Made by a program: the position numbers and the translations under genes | NCBI RefSeq assembly: GCF_006442795.2 | Contig: NZ_CP083956.1 | Coordinates: 2,581,501 to 2,645,500, forward strand | Source: Mesorhizobium sp. B1-1-8 | GTDB lineage: Bacteria; Pseudomonadota; Alphaproteobacteria; Rhizobiales; Rhizobiaceae | Direction of reading: 5' to 3' | DNA: 64,000 nucleotides | The notes under the pieces: model-generated | What the model was told of the DNA's origin: nothing | Database searches by the model: none | Seen by the model: only the letters and a program-made list of their open reading frames with translations | In this document: positions 16,239 through 25,008 of the stretch, in pieces | How the letters are laid out: each line of letters opens with the position of its first letter | How positions within the stretch are numbered: position 1 is the stretch's first letter

Positions 16239-16616
16239 ATGCGCGCCATTCATCTTGCCATCGCGGCAGCCGCGTTGCTGGCCGCCGGCCAGGCCTTGGC
16301 GGCCGGCATCGACCTGTCAAAACCCTATGGCAATAAATCCGGCTGCATCAACAAGAACGGCCAGCAAGTCTATGCCGAGGACATGCTGCTGTTGACCAGC
16401 GAGGCATTCGTCACCGTGGCGAGTGCCTGCACCTTCACCGACAAAAAGGAGCAGGCCGACGGTTCGCTGACGGTCAACGCAGAATGCGAAGCCGAAGGCG
16501 AGGATGGAAAGTCACCCGCCACCTTCACGGTCAAGCACAGCGCCAGGAACGCCAAGAAGCTGGTGATCGCCGACGAGGATGGCACCGTATACGGCGAAGT
16601 CTCGCGGTGCCGATGA
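16239..16616 (+). CDS. Small secreted protein, unknown function
   Basis: A protein of 125 residues starting 2 bases after the hydA stop, so it is very probably translated with it. An N-terminal signal peptide (MRAIHLAIAAAALLAAGQALA) ends near residue 21. The mature part has four cysteines (near 36, 63, 86 and 124), which could form two disulfides, and reads as a compact beta-rich periplasmic protein. I recognise no family. Its tight coupling to hydA may mean nothing for the pathway, because the sequence gives no sign of ligand or enzyme residues. Confidence 0.75.
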   Translation: MRAIHLAIAAAALLAAGQALAAGIDLSKPYGNKSGCINKNGQQVYAEDMLLLTSEAFVTVASACTFTDKKEQADGSLTVNAECEAEGEDGKSPATFTVKHSARNAKKLVIADEDGTVYGEVSRCR

Positions 16617-16678
16617 TTGCCGAAGCAATTGTTCGGCCCGCATTGCTTACGTGGATTGCCGACCCGTCAATGCCGATC

Positions 16679-17083
16679 TCAGGCAACCAGCGCATCCAGT
16701 TCCGGCAGCAGGACGACGCTTTCCTGCTCGTTGGGGTCGGTGCGGGCGATGACCGCCGAAGAAGGCGCGCCGCTCAGATTGGCGGGCAGATGCGGGACGC
16801 CGGCCGGAATGTAGAAGAGGTCGCCGGCCTTGACGACGATGTGATGCTCGAGCCGGTCGCCATACCAGGTGTGGACCTCGCCGGACAGCACGTAGATCGC
16901 CGTCTCATGGTTTTCGTGCATATGCGCCTTGGCGCGGGCGCCTGGCGGCATGGTGAGCACATGCATGCAGATGCCGGACGAGCCGACCGTTTCGGTGGCA
17001 ATGCCGGCGAAATAGGTCAGCCCCTGCTTGCCTTCATAAGTGCTTTCGGGGCGAATAAGATGACAAGTGGGTTTGGGCGGCAT
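16679..17083 (-). CDS. Cupin domain protein
   Basis: A protein of 134 residues, a single-domain cupin. Motif 1 is HMHENHETAIYVLSGEVHTWYG (quoted in part: HMHENHETAIYVLSG, near residue 64) and motif 2 is AGDLFYIPAGVPHLP near 96. Together they supply three His and one Glu for a metal. The start at 17083 has AGGAG 8 bases ahead; the longer frame to 17230 reaches into the region before the ABC gene and lacks a ribosome site. It is transcribed against the hydantoinase operon and lies between it and the importer genes. Substrate unknown. Confidence 0.85.
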   Translation of the reverse strand: MPPKPTCHLIRPESTYEGKQGLTYFAGIATETVGSSGICMHVLTMPPGARAKAHMHENHETAIYVLSGEVHTWYGDRLEHHIVVKAGDLFYIPAGVPHLPANLSGAPSSAVIARTDPNEQESVVLLPELDALVA

Positions 17084-17196
17084 CGGCAAGGCTCCTGGCG
17101 GCGTCGAGGGATTGGACAAGTGGAAAGCAACATCAACGCAAATGCAATCGTATTTCATCCCGCGCGGCAGCGGCTGCGAAAGGCAGGCTGCTGCCA

Positions 17197-17988
17197 ATGA
17201 CAGGACAATCGCCAGCCGTCGTTTCGGCAAGCAAGCTCGGCCTCACCTTCCAGACCAGTGACGGTCCGGTGCAAGCGCTATCCAATGTCGACCTGACCGT
17301 CGGCAAGGGCGAATTCGTCTCCTTCATCGGCCCGTCGGGTTGCGGCAAGACCACTCTGCTGCGCGTCATCGCCGATCTGGAGAAGCCGACGGCCGGGACC
17401 ATCTTGGTCAACGGCATGACGCCCGAGCAGGCGCGCGAGAAACGCGCCTACGGCTATGTCTTTCAGGCGGCGGCGCTTTTCCCGTGGCGCACGATCGAGC
17501 GCAATGTGGCGCTGCCGCTGGAGATCATCGGCCTCGGTCAGGCCGAGCAGGCGGAGCGCATCAGACGCACGATGGAGCTCGTCAACCTGTCCGGCTTCGA
17601 GAAGAAATATCCCTGGCAACTTTCGGGCGGCATGCAGCAGCGCGCCTCGATCGCGCGCGCGCTCGCCTTCGACGCCGACCTGCTCTTGATGGACGAGCCG
17701 TTCGGGGCGTTGGATGAGATCGTGCGCGATCATTTGAACGAGCAGCTTCTCCAACTCTGGGACCGGACCAACAAGACAATCTGCTTTGTTACTCATTCGA
17801 TTCCCGAGGCGGTCTATCTCTCGACGCGCATCGTGGTGATGTCGCCAAGGCCCGGCCGCGTCAGCGACGTTATCGAATCGACGCTGCCGAAGGAACGGCC
17901 GCTCGACATTCGTGAGACGCCGGAGTTTTTGGCGATCGCGGCGCGCGTGCGCGACGGGCTCAGGGCAGGGCACAGTTATGATGATTGA
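17197..17988 (+). CDS. ABC transporter ATP-binding protein (pyrimidine-type importer)
   Basis: A protein of 263 residues of the SsuB/TauB/ThiZ group. Walker A is GPSGCGKTT near 45, Q-loop VFQAAALFPW near 88, signature LSGGMQQRASIARAL near 144, Walker B LLLMDEPFGALD near 164, and H-loop VTHS near 196. It should energise uptake of a small aromatic or heterocyclic compound with the two permeases and binding protein downstream. It is separated from the first permease gene by a 413-base stretch of repeats, unusual within an importer operon. Confidence 0.9.
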   Translation: MTGQSPAVVSASKLGLTFQTSDGPVQALSNVDLTVGKGEFVSFIGPSGCGKTTLLRVIADLEKPTAGTILVNGMTPEQAREKRAYGYVFQAAALFPWRTIERNVALPLEIIGLGQAEQAERIRRTMELVNLSGFEKKYPWQLSGGMQQRASIARALAFDADLLLMDEPFGALDEIVRDHLNEQLLQLWDRTNKTICFVTHSIPEAVYLSTRIVVMSPRPGRVSDVIESTLPKERPLDIRETPEFLAIAARVRDGLRAGHSYDD

Positions 17989-18000
17989 GGGGGATGAGTT

Positions 18001-18060
18001 TCCTCCTCTCCCCCACGGGGAGAGGGTGGCCGGAGCGAAGCGGAGGCCGGGTGAGGGGAC
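18001..18060. repeat. CTCTCCCC-type palindromic repeat
   Basis: CCTCTCCCCC-ACG-GGGAGAGGG forms a hairpin directly after the ATPase stop, followed by GGCCGGAGCGAAGCGGAGGCC, a second palindrome. Same family as 1085-1255 and 5008-5212. Confidence 0.65.
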
Positions 18061-18138
18061 GGCCAACCGCGCCTTCGTCATCCTGGGGCGCAGCAGGCGC
18101 GACGTCGCCTGCGCAGCGGGACGAGCTAACAACGCCAT

Positions 18139-18357
18139 CGTCATCCTAGGGCGGAGCAAGGAGCGTAGCGACGCGGCGCAGACCCTAGGATCCATGCCGT
18201 TACTTCCGAGCGCTACAGCGGCGCGGAACATGGTTCCCCGCGCCGCGCCATGCCAGTCGGATATTCTCGACCACGTCCGCCCTTCGACTGACGTCACGGA
18301 ATGGATCCTAGGGTCTGCGCAGGCGCGTTCGCGCCTGCTCCGCCCTAGGATGACGAA
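18139..18357. repeat. Dispersed inverted repeat element, second copy
   Basis: GTCATCCTAGGGCGGAGC at the left and its complement near 18338-18357 at the right enclose about 100 bases; both arms contain the GGATCC and GACCCTAGG block. It is the same element as 9041-9219. A partial copy (GTCATCCTGGGGCGCAGC) precedes it at 18077. The 413 bases between ATPase and permease genes hold only these repeats. Confidence 0.75.
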
Positions 18358-18401
18358 GGATGGGTTGCGCCGCGCTCTGCCACCGAGCGGAGGCGTGCCG
18401 C

Positions 18402-19280
18402 ATGGATAGCTTCCGCTCCAAAATCATCCCCGTCTCCACCATCCTCGCCGGCGTGGTGGTGATCTGGTATGTCTTCGCCGTTATCCTCAACACGCCGTTC
18501 CAGCGCGATCTCGACAGCCGAGCCAACGAAACACCCGGCGCCGTCGAATTCGTCGGCAAGACGCTGTCGCAGCCCAAGCCGACGCTGCCGGCGCCGCATC
18601 AGGTGGCGGTGAATTTCTTCGAGAACACTTTTCTGCGGCCGGTCACCTCGACCCGCAGCCTCGTCTACAATGCCTGGGTGACGCTGTCCTCGACGCTGCT
18701 CGGCTTCGCCTTCGGCACCGCGCTCGGCATCCTGATCGCCGTCGGCATCGTGCATGTGGCGACGCTCGAGCGCAGCCTGATGCCGTGGATCATCGCCTCG
18801 CAGACCATTCCCATTCTGGCGGTGGCGCCGATGATCATCGTCGTGCTGGCGGCGGTGGGTATCACCGGCCTGATCCCGAAAGCAATGATCTCGACCTACC
18901 TGTCGTTTTTCCCGGTCGCCGTCGGTATGGTGAAAGGACTGCGCTCGCCCGAGATCATGCATCTCGACCTGATGCACACCTACAATGCCAGCCCTACGCA
19001 GACCTTCTGGAAATTGCGCGTGCCGGCCTCGGTGCCGTTCCTGTTCACCTCGATGAAGGTGGCGGTGGCGGCAAGCCTGGTCGGCGCCATAGTCGGCGAA
19101 TTGCCGACGGGTGCCGTCGCCGGCATCGGAGCGAAGCTTCTGGCCGGTGCCTATTACAGCCAGTCCATCGACATCTGGTCGGCGCTGGTCGCAGGCTCGG
19201 TCGTGGCGGCGCTGCTGGTCATGGTGGTCGGTATCGCCGGCCGGCTGGTTGATCGCGCCATGGGCGGGAGGCCGGCATGA
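18402..19280 (+). CDS. ABC transporter permease
   Basis: A protein of 292 residues of the BPD_transp_1 (SsuC/TauC) type. It has a helix at about 10-30, then a soluble stretch to about 95, then five to six helices. The conserved coupling loop lies near residue 195 (YNASPTQTFWKLRVPASVPF), with the E-A-A-like motif degenerate. The start at 18402 has GGAGG 9 bases ahead. The next permease gene overlaps its stop. Substrate inferred as a pyrimidine or hydantoin from context only. Confidence 0.87.
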   Translation: MDSFRSKIIPVSTILAGVVVIWYVFAVILNTPFQRDLDSRANETPGAVEFVGKTLSQPKPTLPAPHQVAVNFFENTFLRPVTSTRSLVYNAWVTLSSTLLGFAFGTALGILIAVGIVHVATLERSLMPWIIASQTIPILAVAPMIIVVLAAVGITGLIPKAMISTYLSFFPVAVGMVKGLRSPEIMHLDLMHTYNASPTQTFWKLRVPASVPFLFTSMKVAVAASLVGAIVGELPTGAVAGIGAKLLAGAYYSQSIDIWSALVAGSVVAALLVMVVGIAGRLVDRAMGGRPA

Positions 19281-20413
19281 GTACGCTCCTGGACCTTGCC
19301 AACATAGGGCCACGCTCCTGGCAGGGGTTTACCGCGCTTGCCCTGATCGCCGGTGCCATATTCTTATGGCCGCTTACCAATGCCACACCCGGCTACAACG
19401 TGGCGGCAGCGGCTTTGATTTTCTTCCTGCTGCTGCTTGCGATCGAGATGGATCAATTTCCACCGGTGTGCGCTGCAATCTGCCTTTTTGTTGGCTCGCA
19501 TGGCGCGGTCTGGGTGCTGATGCGCGGATTGGTAGGAAACGAAGGCACCGCCCGAATATCCTTCTTTTTTGTCCTTGCAGCTGCCTGGCTGCTCGGCTGG
19601 CGATGCGTGGCGGTGCTTTCGACGCTCCGTCCTGCGGCGAACTGGGCTCGGACCGCGCTACGCCTCGTCATCCCCGCCATCTTCGGCGCCTGGATCCTGA
19701 TCATCTGGGAAGCCGTGACACGGGGAGCCGGCATCCCCTTCATCCTGCTGCCGCCGCCGAGCGCCATCGGCGCGCGTATTGCCAACTCACTGCCGATCCT
19801 GGGATCGGACGTGCGGCAGACGATCTTCAAGGCGGTGCTGATCGGCTATGTCGTCGGCAATCTCGCCGGCTTCACCGTCGCCATCCTCGCCGACCGCGTG
19901 CCTTTCCTGCGGCGCGGCCTGCTGCCGATCGGCAATATGGTTTCGGCGCTGCCGATCATCGGCGTGGCGCCGATCATGGTCATGTGGTTCGGCTTCGACT
20001 GGCCGTCCAAGGCCGCGGTCGTCATCATCATGACCTTCTTCCCGATGCTGGTGAATACGGTGGCGGGCCTTGCCGCATCCGGGCATATGGAGCGCGACCT
20101 GATGCGCACTTATGCATCGGGCTATTGGCCGACCTTGCTCAAGCTCAGGCTGCCGGCGGCCATGCCGTTCATCTTCAACGCGCTGAAGATCAACTCCACG
20201 CTGGCGCTGATCGGCGCCATCGTCGCTGAGTTCTTCGGCACGCCGGTCGTCGGCATGGGATTTCGCATTTCGACCGAAGTCGGGCGGATGAATATCGACA
20301 TGGTCTGGGCCGAAATCGCAGTTGCAGCACTTGCGGGTTCGGTCTTTTATGGCGTGGTCGCTCTTGTCGAGAGAGCCGTCACGTTTTGGCATCCCTCTGT
20401 CCGTGGTGGATAG
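19277..20413 (+). CDS. ABC transporter permease with N-terminal membrane extension
   Basis: A protein of 378 residues. The C-terminal 250 are a normal SsuC/ThiX-type permease (coupling loop YASGYWPTLLKLRLPAAMPF near 278). The first 125 residues add about four predicted helices (near 18-34, 40-58, 64-86 and 94-112) before a short arginine-bearing linker. Family members are usually about 250-280 residues. The two permeases probably form a heterodimer, and overlapping ATGA coupling with the preceding gene supports equal synthesis. Confidence 0.85.
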   Translation: MSTLLDLANIGPRSWQGFTALALIAGAIFLWPLTNATPGYNVAAAALIFFLLLLAIEMDQFPPVCAAICLFVGSHGAVWVLMRGLVGNEGTARISFFFVLAAAWLLGWRCVAVLSTLRPAANWARTALRLVIPAIFGAWILIIWEAVTRGAGIPFILLPPPSAIGARIANSLPILGSDVRQTIFKAVLIGYVVGNLAGFTVAILADRVPFLRRGLLPIGNMVSALPIIGVAPIMVMWFGFDWPSKAAVVIIMTFFPMLVNTVAGLAASGHMERDLMRTYASGYWPTLLKLRLPAAMPFIFNALKINSTLALIGAIVAEFFGTPVVGMGFRISTEVGRMNIDMVWAEIAVAALAGSVFYGVVALVERAVTFWHPSVRGG

Positions 20414-20452
20414 GGGCGGTGGGTTTGGGTGCTAACTTCAGAGGGTAAAAAC

Positions 20453-21424
20453 ATGAAAAGACTGGTAATTTCTGCTTTGGCCGGCGCGATGTCGCTGGCC
20501 GCTTTCCAGGCGATGGCGGCCGACAAGGTGACGCTGCAGCTGAAATGGGTCACGCAGGCGCAGTTCGCCGGCTACTATGTCGCCAAGGCCAAGGGTTTCT
20601 ATGACGCGGAAGGCCTCGACGTCGACATCAAGCCGGGCGGCCCCGACATCGCGCCCGAGCAGGTGATCGCCGGCGGCGGCGCCGACGTTATCGTCGATTG
20701 GATGGGCGGCGCGCTGGCCGCGCGCGAGAAGGGCGTGCCGCTGGTCAACATCGCCCAGCCGTTCAAGAAGGCCGGCATGGAGCTGGTCTGCCCGAAGGAC
20801 GGCCCGATCAAGACCGAAGCCGACTTCAAGGGCCATACGCTCGGCGTCTGGTTCTTCGGCAACGAATATCCGTTCTACGCCTGGATGAACAAGCTTGGCC
20901 TCAAGACCGATGGCGGCAAGGATGGCGTGACCGTGCTGAAGCAGAGCTTCGACGTGCAGCCGCTGATCCAGAAGCAGGCGGACTGCATCTCGGTCATGAC
21001 CTACAATGAATACTGGCAGCTGATCGACGCCGGCTACAAGCCGGAACAGCTGACCGTGTTCAACTATTCGGCGATGGGCAACGACCTGCTCGAGGACGGG
21101 CTCTATGCGTCGGAAGACAAGCTCAAGGATCCGGCCTTCGCCGACAAGATGGTGCGCTTCGTGCGCGCCTCGATGAAGGGCTGGAAATATGCCGTTGATC
21201 ACAACGACGAGGCGGCAGGCATCGTCATGGACAATGGCGGCCAGGACGAGAACCATCAGAAGCGGATGATGAGCGAAGTCGCCAAGCTGGTCGACAATGC
21301 CGACGGCAAGCTCGACCCGGCGACCTATGAGCGCACCGCCAAGGCGCTGCTCGACCAGAAGATCATCACCAAGGAGCCGACCGGCGCCTACACCACCGCC
21401 ATCACCGACAAAGCGGTCAAGTAA
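20453..21424 (+). CDS. ABC transporter substrate-binding protein, NMT1/THI5-like
   Basis: A protein of 323 residues with a signal peptide (MKRLVISALAGAMSLAAFQA, cut near residue 23). The fold is that of ThiY/NMT1-type binding proteins: VTLQLKWVTQAQFAGYYVAKAKGFYDAEGL near 27 (quoted core LKWVTQAQFAGYYVAKAKG), DIKPGGPDIAPEQVIAGG near 61, and a central ring of aromatic residues (EYPFYAWMNKLGL). ThiY binds formylaminopyrimidine, and related proteins bind riboflavin or pyrimidines. Given the locus, uracil, thymine, dihydropyrimidine or hydantoin are the candidates. A strong terminator follows at 21451. Confidence 0.9.
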   Translation: MKRLVISALAGAMSLAAFQAMAADKVTLQLKWVTQAQFAGYYVAKAKGFYDAEGLDVDIKPGGPDIAPEQVIAGGGADVIVDWMGGALAAREKGVPLVNIAQPFKKAGMELVCPKDGPIKTEADFKGHTLGVWFFGNEYPFYAWMNKLGLKTDGGKDGVTVLKQSFDVQPLIQKQADCISVMTYNEYWQLIDAGYKPEQLTVFNYSAMGNDLLEDGLYASEDKLKDPAFADKMVRFVRASMKGWKYAVDHNDEAAGIVMDNGGQDENHQKRMMSEVAKLVDNADGKLDPATYERTAKALLDQKIITKEPTGAYTTAITDKAVK

Positions 21425-21450
21425 GGCCGCTTCTCAACGGCTGACATCGA

Positions 21451-21475
21451 AAGGGGCGGGCGACCGCCCCTTTTT
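21451..21475 (+). terminator. Rho-independent terminator after the importer operon
   Basis: AAGGGGCGG-GCGA-CCGCCCCTT is a perfect 9-base stem with a tetraloop, followed by TTT. It lies 27 bases after the binding-protein stop codon. Confidence 0.88.
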
Positions 21476-21593
21476 CATGCGTGGTGGTAAAATAAATGTG
21501 TACCGGGGGATACATCCGGCCGTCCAGCCGTTGCATCGACGCATTCGCGCGTCGAGGGGCCGTGACGGATGCGACAGCCAACGGAGGTTCTCA

Positions 21594-22043
21594 ATGCGCA
21601 TCCAGTCTATGTCGCCGATGCTTTCGGCGATCGTCGTTTCGACGGCTTTCCTTTTCGCATCGCCAGCCATGGCCGATATGGTGAAGTACAAGGCGACGCT
21701 CGACGGCGGCCAGCAGAGCCCGCCTGTCACCACCAAGGGCAAGGGGACCGCCACCCTCACCTTCGACACCACCAAGAAGAAGCTGACCTGGAACGTCAAA
21801 TATTCCGGCCTCAGCGGGCCGGCGACGGCCGGGCATATTCACGGCCCGGCGGACATGGGCGCAAACGCGGATCCCGTAATTCCGTTCAAGAAACTCAAGA
21901 GCCCGATCAAGGGATCGGCGATGCTGACCGATGCGCAGGCGGCCGATCTGGAGGCCGGCAAATATTACGTCAACATCCACACCAAGGCCAATCCGGACGG
22001 CGAGATCCGCGGCCAGATCGAGAAGGCTGCGACGACGATGTAG
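21594..22043 (+). CDS. CHRD domain secreted protein
   Basis: A protein of 149 residues with a signal peptide (ending ASPAMA near residue 27). The mature part is one CHRD domain: YKATLDGGQQSPPVTTKGKG, AGHIHGPADMGANADP, and the closing YYVNIHTKANPDGEIRGQI. CHRD domains occur in chordin and in many bacterial extracytoplasmic proteins of unknown role. Start at 21594 with GGAGG 7 bases ahead. The 170 bases upstream hold only the importer terminator and no clear promoter. Convergent with the ThDP enzyme gene. Confidence 0.87.
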   Translation: MRIQSMSPMLSAIVVSTAFLFASPAMADMVKYKATLDGGQQSPPVTTKGKGTATLTFDTTKKKLTWNVKYSGLSGPATAGHIHGPADMGANADPVIPFKKLKSPIKGSAMLTDAQAADLEAGKYYVNIHTKANPDGEIRGQIEKAATTM

Positions 22044-22090
22044 CGCAGGCCTGCCGGCAGGACAGGGCGGTAACCGCCCTGTCCGTCGCG

Positions 22091-23740
22091 TCATGATTTA
22101 TCGCGGATTTGCGTCAGCGTGCGGGTCGGCGTGATCGCCTCGGGATCGAGCCTGATCTCGACGATCGCCGGCTTGCCGCTGGCGCGCGCGCGCTCGAAGG
22201 CGGGCGCGAAGTCGGCGGTCTTCTCCACCAGCTCACCATGCCCGCCATAAGCGCGGGCGAGCGCGGCGAAATCCGGGTTCTTGAGGTCGGTGGCGACGAC
22301 GCGGCTCGGATATTCCCGCTCCTGATGCATGCGGATGGTGCCGTAGATGCCGTTGTTGACGACGATGACGATGATCGGCAGGCTGTACTGCACGGCGGTG
22401 GCGAATTCCTGTCCGTTCATCAGGAAGCAGCCGTCGCCGGCAAAGGCAATGACCTCGCGGTCCGGAAACAGGGTCTTGGCCGCGACCGCCGCCGGGGTGC
22501 CGTAGCCCATCGAGCCGGATGTCGGGGCGGCCTGTGTCGCGAACTGGCGGAAGCGGTGGAAACGATGCACCCAGGTGGCGTAGTTGCCGGCGCCGTTGGT
22601 GAAGATGGCGTCTTCGGGCAGCGCCTTTTCCAGATAATTCATGATCGGCCCCATCTGAACCGGGCCGGGGCCGGTCTCGGGCGGCGTCGACCATTCGAGA
22701 TAGGCGGCGTGCAGCCTTGGCGCTTCGGCTGTCCAGGCTGGCTCCGAAGCCGGCTTGCGTCCGGCTAAGGCTTCGACGAAGGCCGAGGGTGAGGCGTTGA
22801 TCGCCAATGTCGGCCGATAGACGCGGCCAAGTTCGCCGGCGTCGGCATGGACATGCACCAGCGCCTGGTCGGGATAGGGGCTTTTCAGCAGCGTGTAGTC
22901 CGAGGATGGCATCTCGCCCATGCGGCCGCCGATCAAAAGCACGACGTCGGCCTGCTTGATTGCCGAGGCCAGCTTCGGGTTGATGCCGATGCCGACATCG
23001 CCGGCGTAGTTCGGATGGAGGTGGTCGAACAGCATCTGGCGCCGGAAAGAGCAGCCGACTGGCAGCGACCAGGCTTCGGCGATCGTGCGCATCCGCGCTA
23101 CTGCCTCTTCGTCCCAGCGCGTGCCGCCGAGAATGACGAATGGGCGCTTGGCGCCGGCAAGCAGCATCTCCAGCGCGTCGAGCTCTGCTTCGCCGGGACG
23201 CGTCTCCACCGGCGTGTGCGGAAGGGCTTCCGGCGCCTCGACCTCGCTGGTCAGCATATCCTCGGGCAGCGAGATAACCACGGGGCCAGGCCGGCCCGAA
23301 GTCGCCACCGCGAAGGCGCGGGTGACGAATTCGGGAATGCGCGCGGCATCATCGATCTCGACCACCCATTTGGCGATGTCGCCGAAGAAGCGTTTGTAGT
23401 CGACCTCCTGGAAAGCTTCGCGCTCCTTGGCGTGGCTGGCGACCTGGCCGATGAACAGGATGAGCGGCACCGAATCCTGCATGGCGATGTGGATGCCGGC
23501 CGAGGCATTGGTGGCGCCCGGGCCGCGGGTGACGAAGCAGATGCCGGGTTTGCCGGTCAGGCGACCCTGGCAGTCTGCCATCATCGCCGCACCTCCTTCC
23601 TGGCGGCAGACGATGGTGCGGATGGGCGAGTCATGCAGCGCGTCGAGCACAGCCAGATAGGATTCGCCCGGTACGCAGAAGATGCGGTCGGTGCCGTTGG
23701 CTTCCAGCGCCTCGACTATCAATTGTCCGCCTGTCTTCAT
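22091..23740 (-). CDS. Thiamine diphosphate-dependent enzyme (acetolactate synthase-like)
   Basis: A protein of 549 residues with the three ThDP-enzyme domains. The N-terminal pyrimidine-binding domain has the catalytic Glu in RQEGGAAMMADCQGR near 48. The middle domain is at about 190-330, and the C-terminal domain has the GDG...N cofactor motif as AGDGCFLMNGQEFATAVQY near 430. It is not the biosynthetic acetolactate synthase (which would pair with a small subunit) and lacks the oxalyl-CoA decarboxylase opening. Its start overlaps the CoA-transferase stop (ATGA), so the two act in one pathway: perhaps decarboxylation of an acyl-CoA or 2-oxo acid formed by the transferase. Exact reaction unknown. 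Confidence 0.83.
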   Translation of the reverse strand: MKTGGQLIVEALEANGTDRIFCVPGESYLAVLDALHDSPIRTIVCRQEGGAAMMADCQGRLTGKPGICFVTRGPGATNASAGIHIAMQDSVPLILFIGQVASHAKEREAFQEVDYKRFFGDIAKWVVEIDDAARIPEFVTRAFAVATSGRPGPVVISLPEDMLTSEVEAPEALPHTPVETRPGEAELDALEMLLAGAKRPFVILGGTRWDEEAVARMRTIAEAWSLPVGCSFRRQMLFDHLHPNYAGDVGIGINPKLASAIKQADVVLLIGGRMGEMPSSDYTLLKSPYPDQALVHVHADAGELGRVYRPTLAINASPSAFVEALAGRKPASEPAWTAEAPRLHAAYLEWSTPPETGPGPVQMGPIMNYLEKALPEDAIFTNGAGNYATWVHRFHRFRQFATQAAPTSGSMGYGTPAAVAAKTLFPDREVIAFAGDGCFLMNGQEFATAVQYSLPIIVIVVNNGIYGTIRMHQEREYPSRVVATDLKNPDFAALARAYGGHGELVEKTADFAPAFERARASGKPAIVEIRLDPEAITPTRTLTQIRDKS

Positions 23741-24927
23741 TTTTCGGATCTCTCCAGTTCGGCAAGGATTTCCGCGGTGTGCTCGCCAAGGCGCGGCGAG
23801 GGGCGCTCGTAGACCAGCGGCGTGCCCGACATCAGCATCGGCGCCCGCACCGATGGCAGCAAATTGCCATGGCCGTCGTCGAGGTCGAGCCGCATGCCGC
23901 GCGCGATCGTCTGCGGGTCGGCGAACATCTGGCCGATGGTGTTGATCGGGCTCGCCGGCACGCCTGCTGCCTCAAGTTTTGCCAGCAGCGGATCGCGATC
24001 CCAGGTCTTCAACGTCTCGATGATCAGTTCGCGCAGTTTCGCGCGGTTGGCGACGCGGGCAGGATTGGTCGCGAAATCGGGATCGGCTGGCAGGTCGGCG
24101 AGACCGACCGCGGCGCAGAATTTGGTGAACTGGCCGTCATTTCCAATCGCCAGGATGATGTGGCCGTCCTTCACCGGCAGCACCTCATAAGGCGCAATGT
24201 TCATATGCGCATTGCCCATCTGCACCGGTGACTTGCCGGAGACCAGATAATTGAGGTTCTGGTTGCCGAGCGCCGAGATCTGGCTGTCGAACAGCGCCAT
24301 GTCGATGTGCTGGCCTTCGCCGGTCTTTTCCGCATGGCGCAGCGCCGCCTGGATGGCGATGACCGAGTAAAGCCCGGTGAACAGGTCGGAGATGGCGACC
24401 CCGGCCTTTTGCGGTTCGCGCCCGGCCTCGCCGGTGATCGACATCATGCCGGCCATCGCCTGGATGATGAAATCGTAGCCCGCACGGGGCGCATAGGGGC
24501 CGTCCTGGCCAAAGCCGGTGATCGAACAATAGACGAGGCGCGGGTTGAGCTTCTTCAGGCTGTCATAGTCGAGGCCGTATTTCTTCAGGCCGCCGAGCTT
24601 GAAGTTCTCGATCAGCACGTCCGCAGTGGCGACCAGCCGGCACAGCGTGTCGGCGCCTTCCGCTTTGGAGAAATCGACAGCGATCGAGCGCTTGCCGCGG
24701 TTGCAGGAGTGATAATAGGCGGCCGACAGGTTCACGCCGTCGTGGCTCATGACGAAGGGCGGACCCCATTTGCGGGTATCGTCGCCGCCATCCGGGCTCT
24801 CGACCTTGATGACATCGGCGCCGAGATCGGCGAGCAACTGCCCGGCCCAGGGGCCAGCCAGGATGCGGGCGAGTTCGATAACGCGGATGCCTTTGAGCGG
24901 AGGTTCGGCCATCGCCGGTTCGGACAT
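23737..24927 (-). CDS. Class III CoA-transferase (CaiB/BaiF family)
   Basis: A protein of 396 residues. ELARILAGPWAGQLLADLGADVIKVE near 17 (core LAGPWAGQLLADLGADV), NRGKRSIAVDF near 75, ENFKLGGLKKYGLDYD near 100 and GYDFIIQAMAGMMSITGEAG near 140 are standard, and the Asp in GYDFIIQ is the likely acyl carrier residue. These enzymes move CoA between acids, as in formyl-CoA:oxalate or succinyl-CoA:malate transfers. It starts the operon with the ThDP enzyme. The start at 24927 has only a weak ribosome site; an in-frame start at 24912 is possible. Confidence 0.87.
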   Translation of the reverse strand: MSEPAMAEPPLKGIRVIELARILAGPWAGQLLADLGADVIKVESPDGGDDTRKWGPPFVMSHDGVNLSAAYYHSCNRGKRSIAVDFSKAEGADTLCRLVATADVLIENFKLGGLKKYGLDYDSLKKLNPRLVYCSITGFGQDGPYAPRAGYDFIIQAMAGMMSITGEAGREPQKAGVAISDLFTGLYSVIAIQAALRHAEKTGEGQHIDMALFDSQISALGNQNLNYLVSGKSPVQMGNAHMNIAPYEVLPVKDGHIILAIGNDGQFTKFCAAVGLADLPADPDFATNPARVANRAKLRELIIETLKTWDRDPLLAKLEAAGVPASPINTIGQMFADPQTIARGMRLDLDDGHGNLLPSVRAPMLMSGTPLVYERPSPRLGEHTAEILAELERSEK

Positions 24928-25008
24928 GGGATCACCGTGGTTTAACGAAGCGAAGGCTCTATCAATCGCAGGCCACCCTGTCACGGCCCATGCGATGGGC
25001 CACACCGG

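Noticed and set aside
22091..24927. Oxalate degradation (oxc-frc) operon
   Set aside because: The ThDP protein lacks the opening and substrate motifs of oxalyl-CoA decarboxylase and is closer to acetolactate synthase-like enzymes.
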